From: Acidobacteriota bacterium
GTDB taxonomy: Bacteria; Acidobacteriota; Thermoanaerobaculia; UBA5066; Gp7-AA6
Direction of reading: 5' to 3'
Length of the DNA stretch: 64,000 nt
Assembly (NCBI GenBank): GCA_027307335.1
Contig: DAHUXD010000003.1
Location: 1 to 64,000 of the forward strand
Positions 1 to 9,252 of the stretch are shown in pieces. Both the position numbers and the translations under genes were made by a program. Position 1 is the first letter of the stretch. Each line of letters opens with the position of its first letter. Below the pieces are notes generated by a model that saw nothing but the letters and a program-made list of their open reading frames with translations, searched no databases and was not told the origin of the DNA.

Positions 1-128
1 CCTCGGGCAGCAACAACGGCTGGCACCGCGGCGGCGGCAACACGGGCTCGGGCACCGGCTCCGGCTCGGGCACCTCCCGCGGCAACTCCACCGGCACCCG
101 CCCGCTCCCGCCCACCGGCGGCCGCTGA
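1..128 (+). CDS. C-terminal tail of a Gly/Ser/Thr-rich protein (cut by left edge)
   Basis: The frame with codons from position 3 is open to a TGA at 126-128. It encodes about 41 residues dominated by Gly, Ser, Thr and Asn and ends LPPTGGR. The composition is that of a flexible tail or linker. A strong intrinsic terminator follows directly, which supports this being the true 3' end of a plus-strand gene. No domain is visible, so no function can be given. Confidence 0.55.
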   Translation, partial: SGSNNGWHRGGGNTGSGTGSGSGTSRGNSTGTRPLPPTGGR

Positions 129-155
129 TCCCCTCTCCCCCCTCCGTCGTCCTCC

Positions 156-187
156 GCCGCCCGGCGCAAGCCGGGCGGCTTTGTTTG
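156..187 (+). terminator. Rho-independent terminator
   Basis: A perfect 10-bp stem (156-165 pairing with 170-179) closes a GCAA tetraloop and is followed by TTTGTTTG. It lies 28 bp after the stop of the left-edge gene and would end its transcript. Confidence 0.85.
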
Positions 188-189
188 AA

Positions 190-231
190 CCTCACCCCTC
201 TCCCTCCGGGAGAGGGGGCAGGGGTGAGGGG
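190..231. repeat. REP-like palindrome, copy 1
   Basis: An imperfect palindrome of the type CCTCACCCCTCTCCC...GGGAGAGGGGGCAGGGGTGAGG. It is one of four related copies in the window (others at 8548, 38875 and 50229). All contain a CTCTCCC/GGGAGAG core and a GTGAGG-like flank, and all lie at or between gene ends. The rest of 129-257 holds only the terminator. Confidence 0.75.
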
Positions 232-257
232 CGCCCAGCCGCGACCCTCTCTGTTTC

Positions 258-2708
258 TTACTCCCCCCTCAACGCCTCCAGCGGATCCACCCGCGCCGCC
301 CGCGCGGCGGGCACCGCGCTCGCGGCGGCGGCGAGCGCGAGGAGCACGGCGGCCACGATCGCGAACGTCGAGGGATCGTGCGGGGCGACGCCGTAGAGGA
401 GACCCTCGATCGACCGGGCGGCGGCGAACGCGAACGCGGAGCCGATCAAGATGCCCGCGGCCGCGTACGCCATGCCCCGGCGCACCACGAGCGCGAGCAC
501 GCTCGTCCGGGACGCGCCGAGCGCGAGCCGGATCCCGATCTCCCGCCGCCGACGGCTCACGAGGTAGGACAGGACCCCGGCGACGCCGATTCCCGCGAGC
601 AGCAGGGCGAGCCCGGCGAAGGTCGCGAGGAGCGTCCCGGTCAGGCGCGGCGTCGCGAGCGACGCGTCGACGACGTCCGTCATGAGGCGCGGGTTCGCGA
701 CAGGCATCATCGGATCGAGCCGGCGGGCCTCCGCCCGGATCGGCGCGACGAGCGCCATCGGATCGCCTTGCGCCCGGACCACGATCGTCATTCCCCGGAC
801 CGCGTCGCCGCCCCGCGCCTTCGGGAACTGCGCGTAGGGCACGTAGAATTTCTCCTTGATGGCGGCGGTCACCCCGTTGTGCCGCTCGTCGCGGAGCAGC
901 CCGACCACGCGCATCCAGGGGCTGTTCTTCGCGCTCATCCTCAGGCGCCTGCCGATGGGGTCCTGTCCGGGCCAGTACGTTCGCGCGAGAGTCTCGTTGA
1001 CGAGCACGACCGGCAGCGCATCCGCCGTGTCGGACGGCCGCAGGGGACGCCCGCTCAGCAGCCTCTCGCCGAGCGCCTCGAGCGCGCCATCGGAGACGAC
1101 CTGCCAGTCGCCCTTCGCATGCCGCCCCGGCGGGGGCTCGTAGCCCTCGATCTTCAGTCCCCAGTCGCCGATCTCGGCGTCGAGGGGCAGCGAGCGCACG
1201 AGGCCCGCGGCCTGGACGCCCGGCAGCGCGCGCACGCTCTCGAGCAGCGCGCGATCGAAGGCGACGACCGACTCGGGACTGGGATACGCCGCCTCCGGGG
1301 GCCGGACCTGCAGCGTCAGCACGTGCCGCGGCTCGAAGCCGAGGTCGACGGCGAGCAGCTTCGCGAGGCTCCGCAGCATGAGGCCCGCACCGAGGAGCAG
1401 GACGACCGCGAGAGCCATCTGCACGGCGGCGAGCGCGCCGCGAAGGCCCTGCCGGCGGAGTCCGGCCGACGTGCTCGAGGCCGTGTCCTTCAGCGACGCC
1501 GCGAGATCGAGGCGCATCGCCTGCATCGCGGGGGCGAAGCCGAAGAGAAAAGTCGTGAGGACCGCGAGCGCTCCGGCGAACGCGAGGAGGGACTTCTCGA
1601 CGCCGAGCGGCGCGAGGGCCGGCAGCCCGGCCGCTCCCTCGGCGGCGATGAGACGGACGCCGGCCCACGCGAGCCCGACGCCGAGCACGCCGCCGGCGAG
1701 CGCGAGGACGAAGCTCTCGGTGAGGAGCTGCCGGATCAGCCGCGTCTTGCCCGCGCCGATCGCGGCGCGCACGGAGATCTCCCGCTGACGTCCCTCGGCC
1801 CGGGCGAGCAGCAGGTTGGCGACGTTCGCGCACGCCATGAGCAGCAGGAACAGGACGGCGGCGAAGACGAACCGGAGCGCGACCCGCGCCGGACCGCGGA
1901 TCTCGAGGTCGACCGGCTCGGCGAAGGGCTCGAAGCGCATCTCGGGCGGATATTCGCCCCGGGCGGTCAGGCTCGCCGCGAGCGCCCGCAGCTCGACCGT
2001 CGCCTGCGCCGCCGTGGCCCCGCGCCGGAGCAGCCCGGCCGCGTAGTAGCCGTGGTTGCCATGCGAGAGCTCCTTCGGATCGAACTGGACCGGCACGAAG
2101 ACCTGCGACGGCTCGGCCGCTCGGACCGTGAAGTCGGTCGGCAGCGCGAACCCGCGCGGCATCACGCCGACCACCCGCCGCGACACGCCGTCGAGCTCGA
2201 TCGAGCGGCCGAGGACGCCCGGGTCTCCGCCGAACCGGTTCTGCCAGAGGCCGTAGACGAGGACGGCCACGGGCTCGCCGCCGGGCGAATCCTCGGACTC
2301 GGTGAACCCGCGTCCGATGAGGGGACGGGCGCCGAGGGTGTCGAACGTGTTCGCGGTGATCTGGCCGATGCCGACCCGGACGGGCTCGCTGCCGCCTCCG
2401 GTCAAGTTCGCCTCGTCCGTCCCCCACGCGGCGACGCTCTCGAGGCTCGCCACGAACCGGCGGTAGTCCATGACCTCGCCGTCGGAGACCCAGGTCTTCG
2501 GGAAGTCCGTCCAGCGGCTCCAGATCATGACGCGGCGCCCGGGCTCCGCGTAGGGCAGGGGCGCGAGCAGGACCGACCGGATGACCGAAAAGATCGCCGT
2601 GGTCGCGCCCATCCCGAGCGCGAGCGTCAGGACCGCGGCGGCTGAGAAGCCGGGCGATCTCCGGAGCCCGCGGAGCGCGTATCGAACGTCCTGCAGGAAG
2701 ACTTCCAT
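258..2708 (-). CDS. ADOP/MacB-type ABC transporter permease
   Basis: About 816 residues. The start is the ATG at 2708, preceded by GGAGGGG; the open frame runs further upstream but that extension has no homology and would overlap the opposite gene. Residue 1 leads straight into the DVRYALRGLRRSPGF segment, the first membrane helix and a periplasmic MacB-PCD domain. A three-helix FtsX core sits in the middle (LLMACANVANLLLAR), followed by a second PCD/FtsX half ending DPLEALRGE. This duplicated layout is that of acidobacterial ADOP permeases, which are presumed to export or remodel with a separate MacB-like ATPase. The N-terminal DEEL-type cytoplasmic segment and a PadR partner seen in the window's other two ADOPs are absent here. 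The substrate is unknown. Confidence 0.88.
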   Translation of the reverse strand: MEVFLQDVRYALRGLRRSPGFSAAAVLTLALGMGATTAIFSVIRSVLLAPLPYAEPGRRVMIWSRWTDFPKTWVSDGEVMDYRRFVASLESVAAWGTDEANLTGGGSEPVRVGIGQITANTFDTLGARPLIGRGFTESEDSPGGEPVAVLVYGLWQNRFGGDPGVLGRSIELDGVSRRVVGVMPRGFALPTDFTVRAAEPSQVFVPVQFDPKELSHGNHGYYAAGLLRRGATAAQATVELRALAASLTARGEYPPEMRFEPFAEPVDLEIRGPARVALRFVFAAVLFLLLMACANVANLLLARAEGRQREISVRAAIGAGKTRLIRQLLTESFVLALAGGVLGVGLAWAGVRLIAAEGAAGLPALAPLGVEKSLLAFAGALAVLTTFLFGFAPAMQAMRLDLAASLKDTASSTSAGLRRQGLRGALAAVQMALAVVLLLGAGLMLRSLAKLLAVDLGFEPRHVLTLQVRPPEAAYPSPESVVAFDRALLESVRALPGVQAAGLVRSLPLDAEIGDWGLKIEGYEPPPGRHAKGDWQVVSDGALEALGERLLSGRPLRPSDTADALPVVLVNETLARTYWPGQDPIGRRLRMSAKNSPWMRVVGLLRDERHNGVTAAIKEKFYVPYAQFPKARGGDAVRGMTIVVRAQGDPMALVAPIRAEARRLDPMMPVANPRLMTDVVDASLATPRLTGTLLATFAGLALLLAGIGVAGVLSYLVSRRRREIGIRLALGASRTSVLALVVRRGMAYAAAGILIGSAFAFAAARSIEGLLYGVAPHDPSTFAIVAAVLLALAAAASAVPAARAARVDPLEALRGE

Positions 2709-2841
2709 GCACCCCTCCCCTCCAGACGGGTACGCGGCAGCGTTCGAGAGGTTCCGCTCCCCCTCGGTCTCATTCTGTAACGCAGGTCCGCCTCCCCCCG
2801 TTCTCCCGGGTGTAGGCGCCTCGAGAAAGGAGACCTGGAAC

Positions 2842-3312
2842 ATGAGATACCGGATTTCGATCGCGATCGCCGCGGCTCTCGGAGCGGCGGTCGCCCTGCG
2901 CGCGCAACAGAACGGAGGCGGCCCCCATCCTCCGATGGGCATGCACCTCCACGGCCTGGAGAAATGCCTCGCCAGCGCGGACATTTCGACCCCGGCGCGG
3001 GGCAATGCCCAGGCGGCTCTGACCGCCGGCAGGGACGTCTTGAAGGCCGACGGCGCGGCGATGAAGGCCGCGCACGAGCGCATGCAGGCCGACATCGCCA
3101 ACGGCGCCGACAAGTCCGTCATCGGACAGGACGCCATCGACGCCGATACCGCGCGGACGAAGATGCACACCGACGCGCAGACGATCCACGACCAGGTGTT
3201 CGCGGCGCTCTCGCCCGACGAGCAGTCCGCCGTGAACGCGTGCATGGCGTCGAGCGCCGGCCACTGGAAGCACGGGCAGCGCCCGGCGCCTCCGGACGCC
3301 CCCAACCCCTAG
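2842..3312 (+). CDS. Small exported helical protein (Spy/CpxP-like appearance)
   Basis: 156 residues, with ATG at 2842 behind AAAGGAG. An N-terminal signal peptide (about residues 1-22, ending near ALRAQQ) is followed by a His/Met-rich stretch and an amphipathic helical region. It ends with a LSPDEQSAVNACM segment and a Pro-rich tail. Length, export and the LSPDEQ-type element recall periplasmic Spy/CpxP chaperones and metal-resistance sensors, but no diagnostic LTxxQ pair is present. It is transcribed away from the ADOP permease (133 bp divergent gap) and ends at a strong terminator, so it is probably monocistronic. Confidence 0.7.
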   Translation: MRYRISIAIAAALGAAVALRAQQNGGGPHPPMGMHLHGLEKCLASADISTPARGNAQAALTAGRDVLKADGAAMKAAHERMQADIANGADKSVIGQDAIDADTARTKMHTDAQTIHDQVFAALSPDEQSAVNACMASSAGHWKHGQRPAPPDAPNP

Positions 3313-3326
3313 CTGACCCCTCCATC

Positions 3327-3366
3327 GCGGCCCGGGGATGCGAGGCCCCGGGCCGCACTTTTTTGG
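3327..3366 (+). terminator. Rho-independent terminator
   Basis: A perfect 11-bp GC stem (3327-3337 pairing with 3346-3356) is followed by ACTTTTTT. It lies 14 bp after the stop of the small exported protein. The remainder of 3313-3457 shows nothing else. Confidence 0.88.
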
Positions 3367-3457
3367 ACTCGGACTCCTGGCGGGCCGGTTTGCGGCCCAA
3401 CCGACGAGAGAGGGAAAGCCGCGACGGCGCCCTCTCCCAGGACGGTCCAGCCCGGCG

Positions 3458-4546
3458 CTATTCTTCTGCGAGAGCGCCCTTGGCCTCCTGGTACGCCCGA
3501 TCCACCGCCGAGCGCACGAAGAAATCGTCGAAGGCGGCGCCGCGGTCGAAGCGGTCTCCGGCGAACGTCTCCTTCAGCGCCGACAGGTCGACGGCCTCCT
3601 GCGTCTGCTCGAGCGTCGCGCCCCGACGAACCTGCTCCCCCACCTGCTTCTCGATCTCCGCGAGCAGCCCCGCGACCCGCTTCGCGTAGCTCCAGTCGTG
3701 CTGCACCGGCCCGTGCCCCGGCACGATCGCGGCGGCGTCGATCGCGCCGAGCGCGTCGAGCGTCCGGATCCACTCGGCCGGGTGGCAGCCGTACCCGTAC
3801 GGAACCGGCGCGACGAGCAGGTCGCCGGTGGCGACGACCCTCGCGTCCGGCACGATCACCACCGCGTCGCCCTCGGTGTTGCCCGGGCCGAGGAACGCGA
3901 CGCGGACCTCGCGCTTCCCGAGGTGGACGCGGAGCTCCTTCTCGAAGGTGAGCGTCGGAAGGACGATCTCGGCGCCCGCGAGCTCCGCCGCCTCCAGCCG
4001 GACGTCGGCGATCTGCCCCCTGAGGTAGCGCACGAGCTCGTCCGGCATCGGCGAGCCGTCGCGCCGCTTCCCGCTCGCGACGCGCTCCTGCAGGTACTGC
4101 ATGTAGCCCGCATCGGTCTTCTCGAGGTCCCGCACGTACGGGATCTGCTTCTCGGCCATCTTGCGCCGCGTGAACGGGGTCGAGACGAAGACGATGCCGG
4201 GGAACGCCTCGCGAAAGACGGCGTCCGCCGCGATGTGGTCGAGGTGCCAGTGCGTGTGCACGAGGAATCGCACCGGCTTGTCGGTCCGGCGGCGGATCTC
4301 CTCGGCCATCTTCCGCGCGAGCGTCGGGAACCGCCCCGAGTCGACGACGAGCACGCCGTCATCGCCGACCACCGCGAGCACGTTGCCGCTCGGGATCGGT
4401 CCGTTCGTCTCGGGCGCGACGAACGCGTAGACGCCGGGGCCGACCTCGACCGTCTGGTACATCCGCTCGCCCGGGAAATCCGCCCGCACCGCCCCGGCCG
4501 CCGCGAGCCCCACGGCGACCCATATATAGAAGACTGCCGATTTCAT
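3458..4546 (-). CDS. Exported metallo-beta-lactamase-fold hydrolase
   Basis: 362 residues, with ATG at 4546 after GGGAGG. The signal peptide covers about residues 1-22. The MBL metal motif HTHWHLDH is at residues 97-104 (H99, H101, D103, H104); further ligands are expected at the later GNTEGD and PGHG elements, both visible. The sequence resembles broad-specificity periplasmic MBL hydrolases such as quinoprotein-relay/SoxH-like or class B lactamase-like enzymes, so the substrate cannot be assigned. It reads toward the terminator region at 3366 and away from the TonB remnant upstream. Confidence 0.85.
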   Translation of the reverse strand: MKSAVFYIWVAVGLAAAGAVRADFPGERMYQTVEVGPGVYAFVAPETNGPIPSGNVLAVVGDDGVLVVDSGRFPTLARKMAEEIRRRTDKPVRFLVHTHWHLDHIAADAVFREAFPGIVFVSTPFTRRKMAEKQIPYVRDLEKTDAGYMQYLQERVASGKRRDGSPMPDELVRYLRGQIADVRLEAAELAGAEIVLPTLTFEKELRVHLGKREVRVAFLGPGNTEGDAVVIVPDARVVATGDLLVAPVPYGYGCHPAEWIRTLDALGAIDAAAIVPGHGPVQHDWSYAKRVAGLLAEIEKQVGEQVRRGATLEQTQEAVDLSALKETFAGDRFDRGAAFDDFFVRSAVDRAYQEAKGALAEE

Positions 4547-4663
4547 CCGTTTGCCTCCCTCGGAACCCCTGCCATTCAGACGAGAGCGGCAGGGAAGGGT
4601 TTCGGCGCGGCGGGAGCAGACGCCCGTTTTCCGGGACGAACTCCTGGTTCCGGATCCCGGGGC

Positions 4664-4828
4664 GAGATCGTCATCGGAGTTGTTCCGCTCCGCCTGCGGA
4701 AGTCCTCCACCCCGGAGCTCGACATGATGGGGATGGAGGCCGTCGCACCGTGGCGATACCGGCCCGCTCGCCTCAACGGCCGTGCCGTTCGCGTCGAACT
4801 CACGGTCGCGGTCACGCACCGGCTCGGG
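4664..4828 (+). pseudogene. Remnant of a TonB C-terminal domain
   Basis: Between two minus-strand genes, the plus strand encodes a TonB C-terminal signature: STPELDMMGMEAVAPWRY, RPARLNG, then VRVELTVAVTHRL. These are the end helix, the conserved W-RY-PA step and the last beta-strand of TonB-family proteins. There is no start, no N-terminal membrane anchor, no proline-rich spacer, and no stop at the homology end, so it is a decayed fragment. The rest of the 4547-4840 gap shows nothing recognisable. Confidence 0.6.
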
Positions 4829-4840
4829 CGATCGTCGCGC

Positions 4841-6247
4841 CTAGTCCGGCATCACCTCGAACTGCTCGATCTTCCCGTCCGGCATGTCGCGCTCCCAGAT
4901 CGCGAGCGTCTTCGACGGGAACTTGACCTCGAAGAGCCGGAAGCGCATGCCGCCGCGCTCGCTCGTCGACTGCTGCCGCACCGACACCGGCGCGCCGAGC
5001 GGAGCGAGGCTCGCGGCGAAATCCTTCACGGCCTGCTCCGAAAAGTAGAAGCGGCCGTTCTCCGTGAGTTCCGAGCGATCGATCCGGCCCGCCTGCAGCG
5101 TCTCCAGGACCCGCTTCGCGCGCGCCTCCGCCTCGGGAGCGCTCCCCGCGAGGAGCCGGTCCGCAATCCTGCCGGCGATGACGCCCGACGTGTCGATCGA
5201 GTCCTGGTTGACGAGCACCGTGACGGCCGTGCGATCGTCGGGGAAGACCATGTTGGTCGACGTGAAGCCGGACACCTCGCCGCCGTGCTGGATGACGCGG
5301 TGGCCGTTGCGCCGCTTGACCTCGATGCCGAGGCCGTAGCCGATGCCGACGCCGTTCTCGAGGAGCACCTCGGTCTGCATCTGCCGGTAGGACTCCGGCT
5401 TGAGGAGCTTGCGGTCGATCATCCCGACGTTCCAGCGCGCGAGGTCCTCCGCCGTCATCGCGAGCTCGCCCGCGGCGAAGAGCCAGCCCTTTCCCTCCTT
5501 CGGCGCCGGCCGCAGCGGACCGAGCGCGTAGCGGAGATACCCGGTCGGGTCGGTGTCGCCGAGACGGTCCTGGTCGATGTTCGCGACACTCGCCATCTGG
5601 AGCGGCCGGAAGATCCGCGCGGTCAGGAACGGCAGCAGCGGCGTGCCGCTCGCCTTCTCGACGATGACGCCGGCGAGCAGGTAGCCGGTGTTCGAGTACT
5701 GGTACTGCGTGCCGGGAGCGAAGTCGAGCGCCTTCTTGGCCCAGCCGTCGAGGATCGCGCCCGCCGTGGTCGGCTGCAGCATGAAGGGCGGCACGTAGTC
5801 CTGCGGCCAGTAGTCCTGGTAACCCGAGGTGTGCGAGAGGAGCTGCCGGATCGTCACCGACCCGGCGCTCGTCAAGTCCGGCGCGAAGCGCGAGACGGGA
5901 TCGTCGAGCGAGAGCTTCCTCTCCTCCGCGAGCATCAGGACCGCGGTGGCCGTGAACTGCTTGCTGACCGAGCCGATGCTGTAGCGCATGGGCGCGGCCG
6001 CCGGCGCCAGAGGATCGAGGCGCGCCGAACCGTACGCCTGCACGTACGCGATCCGGCCGTCCCGGACGATCGCGATCGAGGCGCTCGGGACGCCGCTCGC
6101 GGCGAGGGCGTCCCGCACGATCCCGTCGATCGCGGAGCGGGAGCCGGGGTCGAGGGCCGGGTCGGCCGCCCGGGCGCGCGAGGGCGAAAGCAGGACGAAC
6201 GCGGCGAGGACCGGGACGAGGACCCGCGGAACCGTCGAACGGCGCAT
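4841..6247 (-). CDS. Exported serine hydrolase (beta-lactamase class C/esterase family)
   Basis: 468 residues, with ATG at 6247 preceded by AAGGAG. A signal peptide ends near ARAAD (about residue 28). The catalytic SxxK motif is SVSK at residues 93-96. The second motif is YSN in the QYQYSNTGY segment, and the third region is QHGGEVSG. A roughly 110-residue C-terminal lipocalin-like extension follows the hydrolase fold. This is the class C/DD-peptidase-like fold that includes penicillin-binding esterases and D-aminopeptidases; a true antibiotic-resistance role is not implied. It is divergent from the M3 peptidase gene with a 142-bp gap. Confidence 0.88.
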   Translation of the reverse strand: MRRSTVPRVLVPVLAAFVLLSPSRARAADPALDPGSRSAIDGIVRDALAASGVPSASIAIVRDGRIAYVQAYGSARLDPLAPAAAPMRYSIGSVSKQFTATAVLMLAEERKLSLDDPVSRFAPDLTSAGSVTIRQLLSHTSGYQDYWPQDYVPPFMLQPTTAGAILDGWAKKALDFAPGTQYQYSNTGYLLAGVIVEKASGTPLLPFLTARIFRPLQMASVANIDQDRLGDTDPTGYLRYALGPLRPAPKEGKGWLFAAGELAMTAEDLARWNVGMIDRKLLKPESYRQMQTEVLLENGVGIGYGLGIEVKRRNGHRVIQHGGEVSGFTSTNMVFPDDRTAVTVLVNQDSIDTSGVIAGRIADRLLAGSAPEAEARAKRVLETLQAGRIDRSELTENGRFYFSEQAVKDFAASLAPLGAPVSVRQQSTSERGGMRFRLFEVKFPSKTLAIWERDMPDGKIEQFEVMPD

Positions 6248-6389
6248 GGCGACTCCTTCTTCGAACGCCGGAAAGGGAATCCTGGAACGCCCTTCATCGT
6301 ATATAAACGCGGCCGCGAAAGCGGAGGACCCACGGCAGGAGCCCTGATCGCGCGCCCCTCCGGCGCTTTTTTGAAGGAAAGAGGTCTCG

Positions 6390-8510
6390 ATGAACTCGCG
6401 CTCCCTCGCTCCCATGTCCCTCGTCCTGGGGGCCGCGCTCGCCGCGCCAGCCGCGCGGGGTGAGCTGCCCGCGTCGAACCCGTTCGCCGCGCCGAGCTCG
6501 CTGCTCTACCAGGCGCCGCCGTTCGACCGCATCAAGGATTCCGACTACCTGCCCGCCTTCGAGGAGGGCATGAGGCAGCAGCGCGCCGAGATCGACGCCA
6601 TCGCGAACAACCCCGCGCCGCCCACGTTCGACAACACGATCGTCGTGATGGAAAAGACGGGCGAGCTGTTGACGCGCGTGGCCAAGGTCTTCTTCAACAT
6701 GGACCAGTCGAACACGAACCCGACGATTCAGAAGATCAAGGGCGAGGTCGCGCCGAAGCTCGCCGCGCACAACGACGCGATCTACCTCGACCCGAAGCTC
6801 TACGCCCGGGTGAAGGAGATCTACGCGAAACGGGATCAGCTCGGCCTCGATCCCGAGTCGAAGTACCTCGTCGAGCGCGACCGGCTCGCGTTCATCCGCG
6901 CGGGCGCGGACCTCTCGGACGCCGACAAGGCCGCGCTGACCCAGCTCAACCAGGAGGAGTCGACCCTCACGAGCGGCTTCATCGACAAGGTGCTCGCGGA
7001 CACGAAGGCGTCCGCCGTCGTCGTCGACGACCGGCGCAGGCTCGCCGGCCTTCCCGAGACGGACGTGGCGGCCGCGGCCGAGGCGGCGAAGGAGAGGAAG
7101 CTCGATGGCCGGTGGGTGCTCGAGCTGCAGAACACGACGCAGCAGCCGCAGCTCGCCTTCCTGACCGACCGCGCCCTGCGGCAGACCATCCTCGAGACCT
7201 CGATGCGCCGGGGCGCCCACGGAGGCGAGGACGACACGCGCGCGACGGTCGCGCGCCTGGCGGAGCTGAGGGCGAAGAAGGCGAAGCTTCTCGGGTTCCC
7301 GACGTACGCGGCGTACGTGCTCGACGACCAGATGGCGAAGATTCCGGCGAACGCCGAGAAGCTCATGACCGACGTCGTGCCGGCGGCCACGGCGAAGGCC
7401 CGCGGCGAGGCGGCGCGCATGCAGAAGGTCATCGATGCCGAGAAGGGCGGCTTCACGCTGACGGCCGCCGACTGGGAGCTCTACGCGGAGAAGGTGCGCC
7501 TGGCCGAGTACGATCTGGACCAGGCGCAGGTGCGCCCCTACTTCGAGCTCGACCGGGTCCTGCAGGACGGCGTCTTCTACGCGGCCAACCAGCTCTACGG
7601 CATCACGTTCAAGCCGCGGCCGGACCTCCCCGTCTACCACCCCGACGTCCGCGTCTGGGAGGTGTTCGACGCCGACGGCAAGTCCCTCGCGCTCTATTAC
7701 GGCGACTACTTCCAGCGCGCGTCGAAGAGCGGCGGCGCCTGGTGCGATTCGTTCGTCGACCAGACCCGCCTGCTCGGCACCCATCCCGTCGTCGTGAACA
7801 ACCTGAACTTCACGAAGCCGGCGCCCGGACAGAAGGCGTTCCTCTCCTCCGAGAACGTGACGGTCCTCTTTCACGAGTTCGGGCACGCGCTCCACGGGTT
7901 CTTCCAGAACGTGAACTACCCGACGCTCGCGGGGACGCCGCGGGACTTCGTCGAGTTCCCGTCGCAGTTCAACGAGCACTGGGCGTTCGAGCCGTCGATC
8001 TTCGCCCACTACGCGAAGCACAGCGAGACCGGCGCGCCGATGCCGGATGCCCTCGTCGCGAAGATCCGGAAGACGAAGACGTTCAACCAGGGATACCTGA
8101 CGACCGAGTACGTGGCGGCCGCCCTCCTCGATCTCGCGTGGCACACGCTGCCGCCGGACGCGCCGAAGCAGGACGTGGCCGCGTTCGAGAAGAGCGCGCT
8201 CGAGCGCTTCCAGGTGAATCTGCCGGCGGTGCCGCCCCGCTACCGCTCGACCTACTTCGCCCACATCTTCGGCGGCGGGTACGCGGCGGGCTACTACGGT
8301 TACATGTGGGCCGAGGTCATCGACGACGACGCGTGGGCCTGGTTCAAGGAGAACGGCGGCCTCTCGCGGAAGAATGGGGACCGCTTCCGCCAGATGATCC
8401 TCTCTCGCGGGCACACGGAGGATCTCGCGGCGATGTATCGCGCGTTCCGCGGCCGCGATCCCATCGTGCAGCCGCTGCTCGAGGAGCGCGGTCTGACGGA
8501 GCCGAAGTAG
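6390..8510 (+). CDS. dcp: M3 family peptidyl-dipeptidase (Dcp-like)
   Basis: 706 residues, with ATG at 6390 and a purine-rich AAGGAAAGAGG upstream. A short signal peptide precedes SNPFAAPSSL. The zinc motif HEFGHALHG starts at residue 495, followed by the FVEFPSQ segment with the third ligand region and the C-terminal YYGYMWAEV block. All are hallmarks of the Dcp/oligopeptidase A branch of M3. The length matches the family (about 680-720). It should release dipeptides from peptide C-termini, probably in the periplasm given the leader. Confidence 0.92.
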   Translation: MNSRSLAPMSLVLGAALAAPAARGELPASNPFAAPSSLLYQAPPFDRIKDSDYLPAFEEGMRQQRAEIDAIANNPAPPTFDNTIVVMEKTGELLTRVAKVFFNMDQSNTNPTIQKIKGEVAPKLAAHNDAIYLDPKLYARVKEIYAKRDQLGLDPESKYLVERDRLAFIRAGADLSDADKAALTQLNQEESTLTSGFIDKVLADTKASAVVVDDRRRLAGLPETDVAAAAEAAKERKLDGRWVLELQNTTQQPQLAFLTDRALRQTILETSMRRGAHGGEDDTRATVARLAELRAKKAKLLGFPTYAAYVLDDQMAKIPANAEKLMTDVVPAATAKARGEAARMQKVIDAEKGGFTLTAADWELYAEKVRLAEYDLDQAQVRPYFELDRVLQDGVFYAANQLYGITFKPRPDLPVYHPDVRVWEVFDADGKSLALYYGDYFQRASKSGGAWCDSFVDQTRLLGTHPVVVNNLNFTKPAPGQKAFLSSENVTVLFHEFGHALHGFFQNVNYPTLAGTPRDFVEFPSQFNEHWAFEPSIFAHYAKHSETGAPMPDALVAKIRKTKTFNQGYLTTEYVAAALLDLAWHTLPPDAPKQDVAAFEKSALERFQVNLPAVPPRYRSTYFAHIFGGGYAAGYYGYMWAEVIDDDAWAWFKENGGLSRKNGDRFRQMILSRGHTEDLAAMYRAFRGRDPIVQPLLEERGLTEPK

Positions 8511-8547
8511 GGCTGGCGAAGTCTCGAGCCGACCACGTCCCCCATAT

Positions 8548-8590
8548 CCCCTCTCCCCCCGGCGGGGGGAGAGGGCCAGGGTGAGGGGGG
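8548..8590. repeat. REP-like palindrome, copy 2
   Basis: CCCCTCTCCCCCC/GGGGGGAGAGG with flank CCAGGGTGAGG. It lies between the convergent ends of the M3 peptidase gene and the membrane-protein gene. The core is nearly identical to copies 3 and 4. It may act as a bidirectional transcript end, though there is no T-tract. Confidence 0.8.
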
Positions 8591-8598
8591 GCGTCTTC

Positions 8599-9252
8599 CT
8601 ACAGCATTCCCACCGCGTGGCTCGCCAGGATCGCCACGATCGACAGCGAGATCAGCGCCTGGACCATGCAGAGGACCTTCGCCCACCGCGACAGGATCGC
8701 CGTGTCGGTCGGCGAGAACGCGGTGCTCGTGTTGAAAGCGAGAAAGAGGTAGTCCACGAAGCGCGGCGACCACGCCCCGGGGTTCTCGATCGGCGCGCCG
8801 TCCATCATCTGCGGAAAGAAGAACGCGCCCTGCGTGTGCTTGCCGCGCGTCTCCCGGCGGTGCGGGCCGCCCGCATCGAGCCGCCAGTACCACATCGCGA
8901 ACACGACGATGTTCGTCAGCCAGAGGATCGTCGCCGCCTTCAGGAGCTCTCCCGGGGAATCGCTCTTCGCGGGCAGCCTCAGGATGAGCAGGAGGAGCGA
9001 CCCGGCGAGCGAGAGAGTCAGGAGGCTGCTGATGGCGTAGCCGAGAATCCGGTCCCACTGGTGCCGGCCGGACCGGTGCAGGACCGTCGTCGGCACGAGC
9101 AGGATGAGGACGAGCGCGAGCAGGAGCCAGCGTGGCCCGAGAACCAGCTTGTGGGGCAGCGCCAGCATGATCCCGCCGACGCCGAGGAGCGCGACGAGGA
9201 CCGGCCACCGCGCCTCCGGGTTGACGGGCTCTTTCGGGGTCGGGTCTCTCAA
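8599..9252 (-). CDS. Integral membrane protein (DUF1345-like)
   Basis: 217 residues from a TTG start at 9252 to a stop at 8599. Five to six hydrophobic helices are visible. The C-terminal part has an FVDYLFLAFNTSTAFSPTDT segment before the last helix, typical of DUF1345 membrane proteins; the match to that family is by eye. No Shine-Dalgarno is visible, and the start codon lies inside the left arm of an inverted repeat (9236-9254), so the true start is uncertain. Confidence 0.75.
   Translation of the reverse strand: MRDPTPKEPVNPEARWPVLVALLGVGGIMLALPHKLVLGPRWLLLALVLILLVPTTVLHRSGRHQWDRILGYAISSLLTLSLAGSLLLLILRLPAKSDSPGELLKAATILWLTNIVVFAMWYWRLDAGGPHRRETRGKHTQGAFFFPQMMDGAPIENPGAWSPRFVDYLFLAFNTSTAFSPTDTAILSRWAKVLCMVQALISLSIVAILASHAVGML

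Noticed and set aside
378-2645. A 755-codon frame opposite the ADOP permease
   Set aside because: Low-complexity Arg/Glu/Asp composition mirroring permease codons; no domain.
4841-6247. Serine hydrolase as an antibiotic-resistance beta-lactamase
   Set aside because: The SxxK/YxN/HxG motifs are shared by many esterases and peptidases, and the extra C-terminal domain is not typical of AmpC.
3338-6463. A 1041-codon plus-strand open frame
   Set aside because: Shadow of the MBL and serine-hydrolase genes. The only meaningful part is the short TonB-like segment at 4664-4828.
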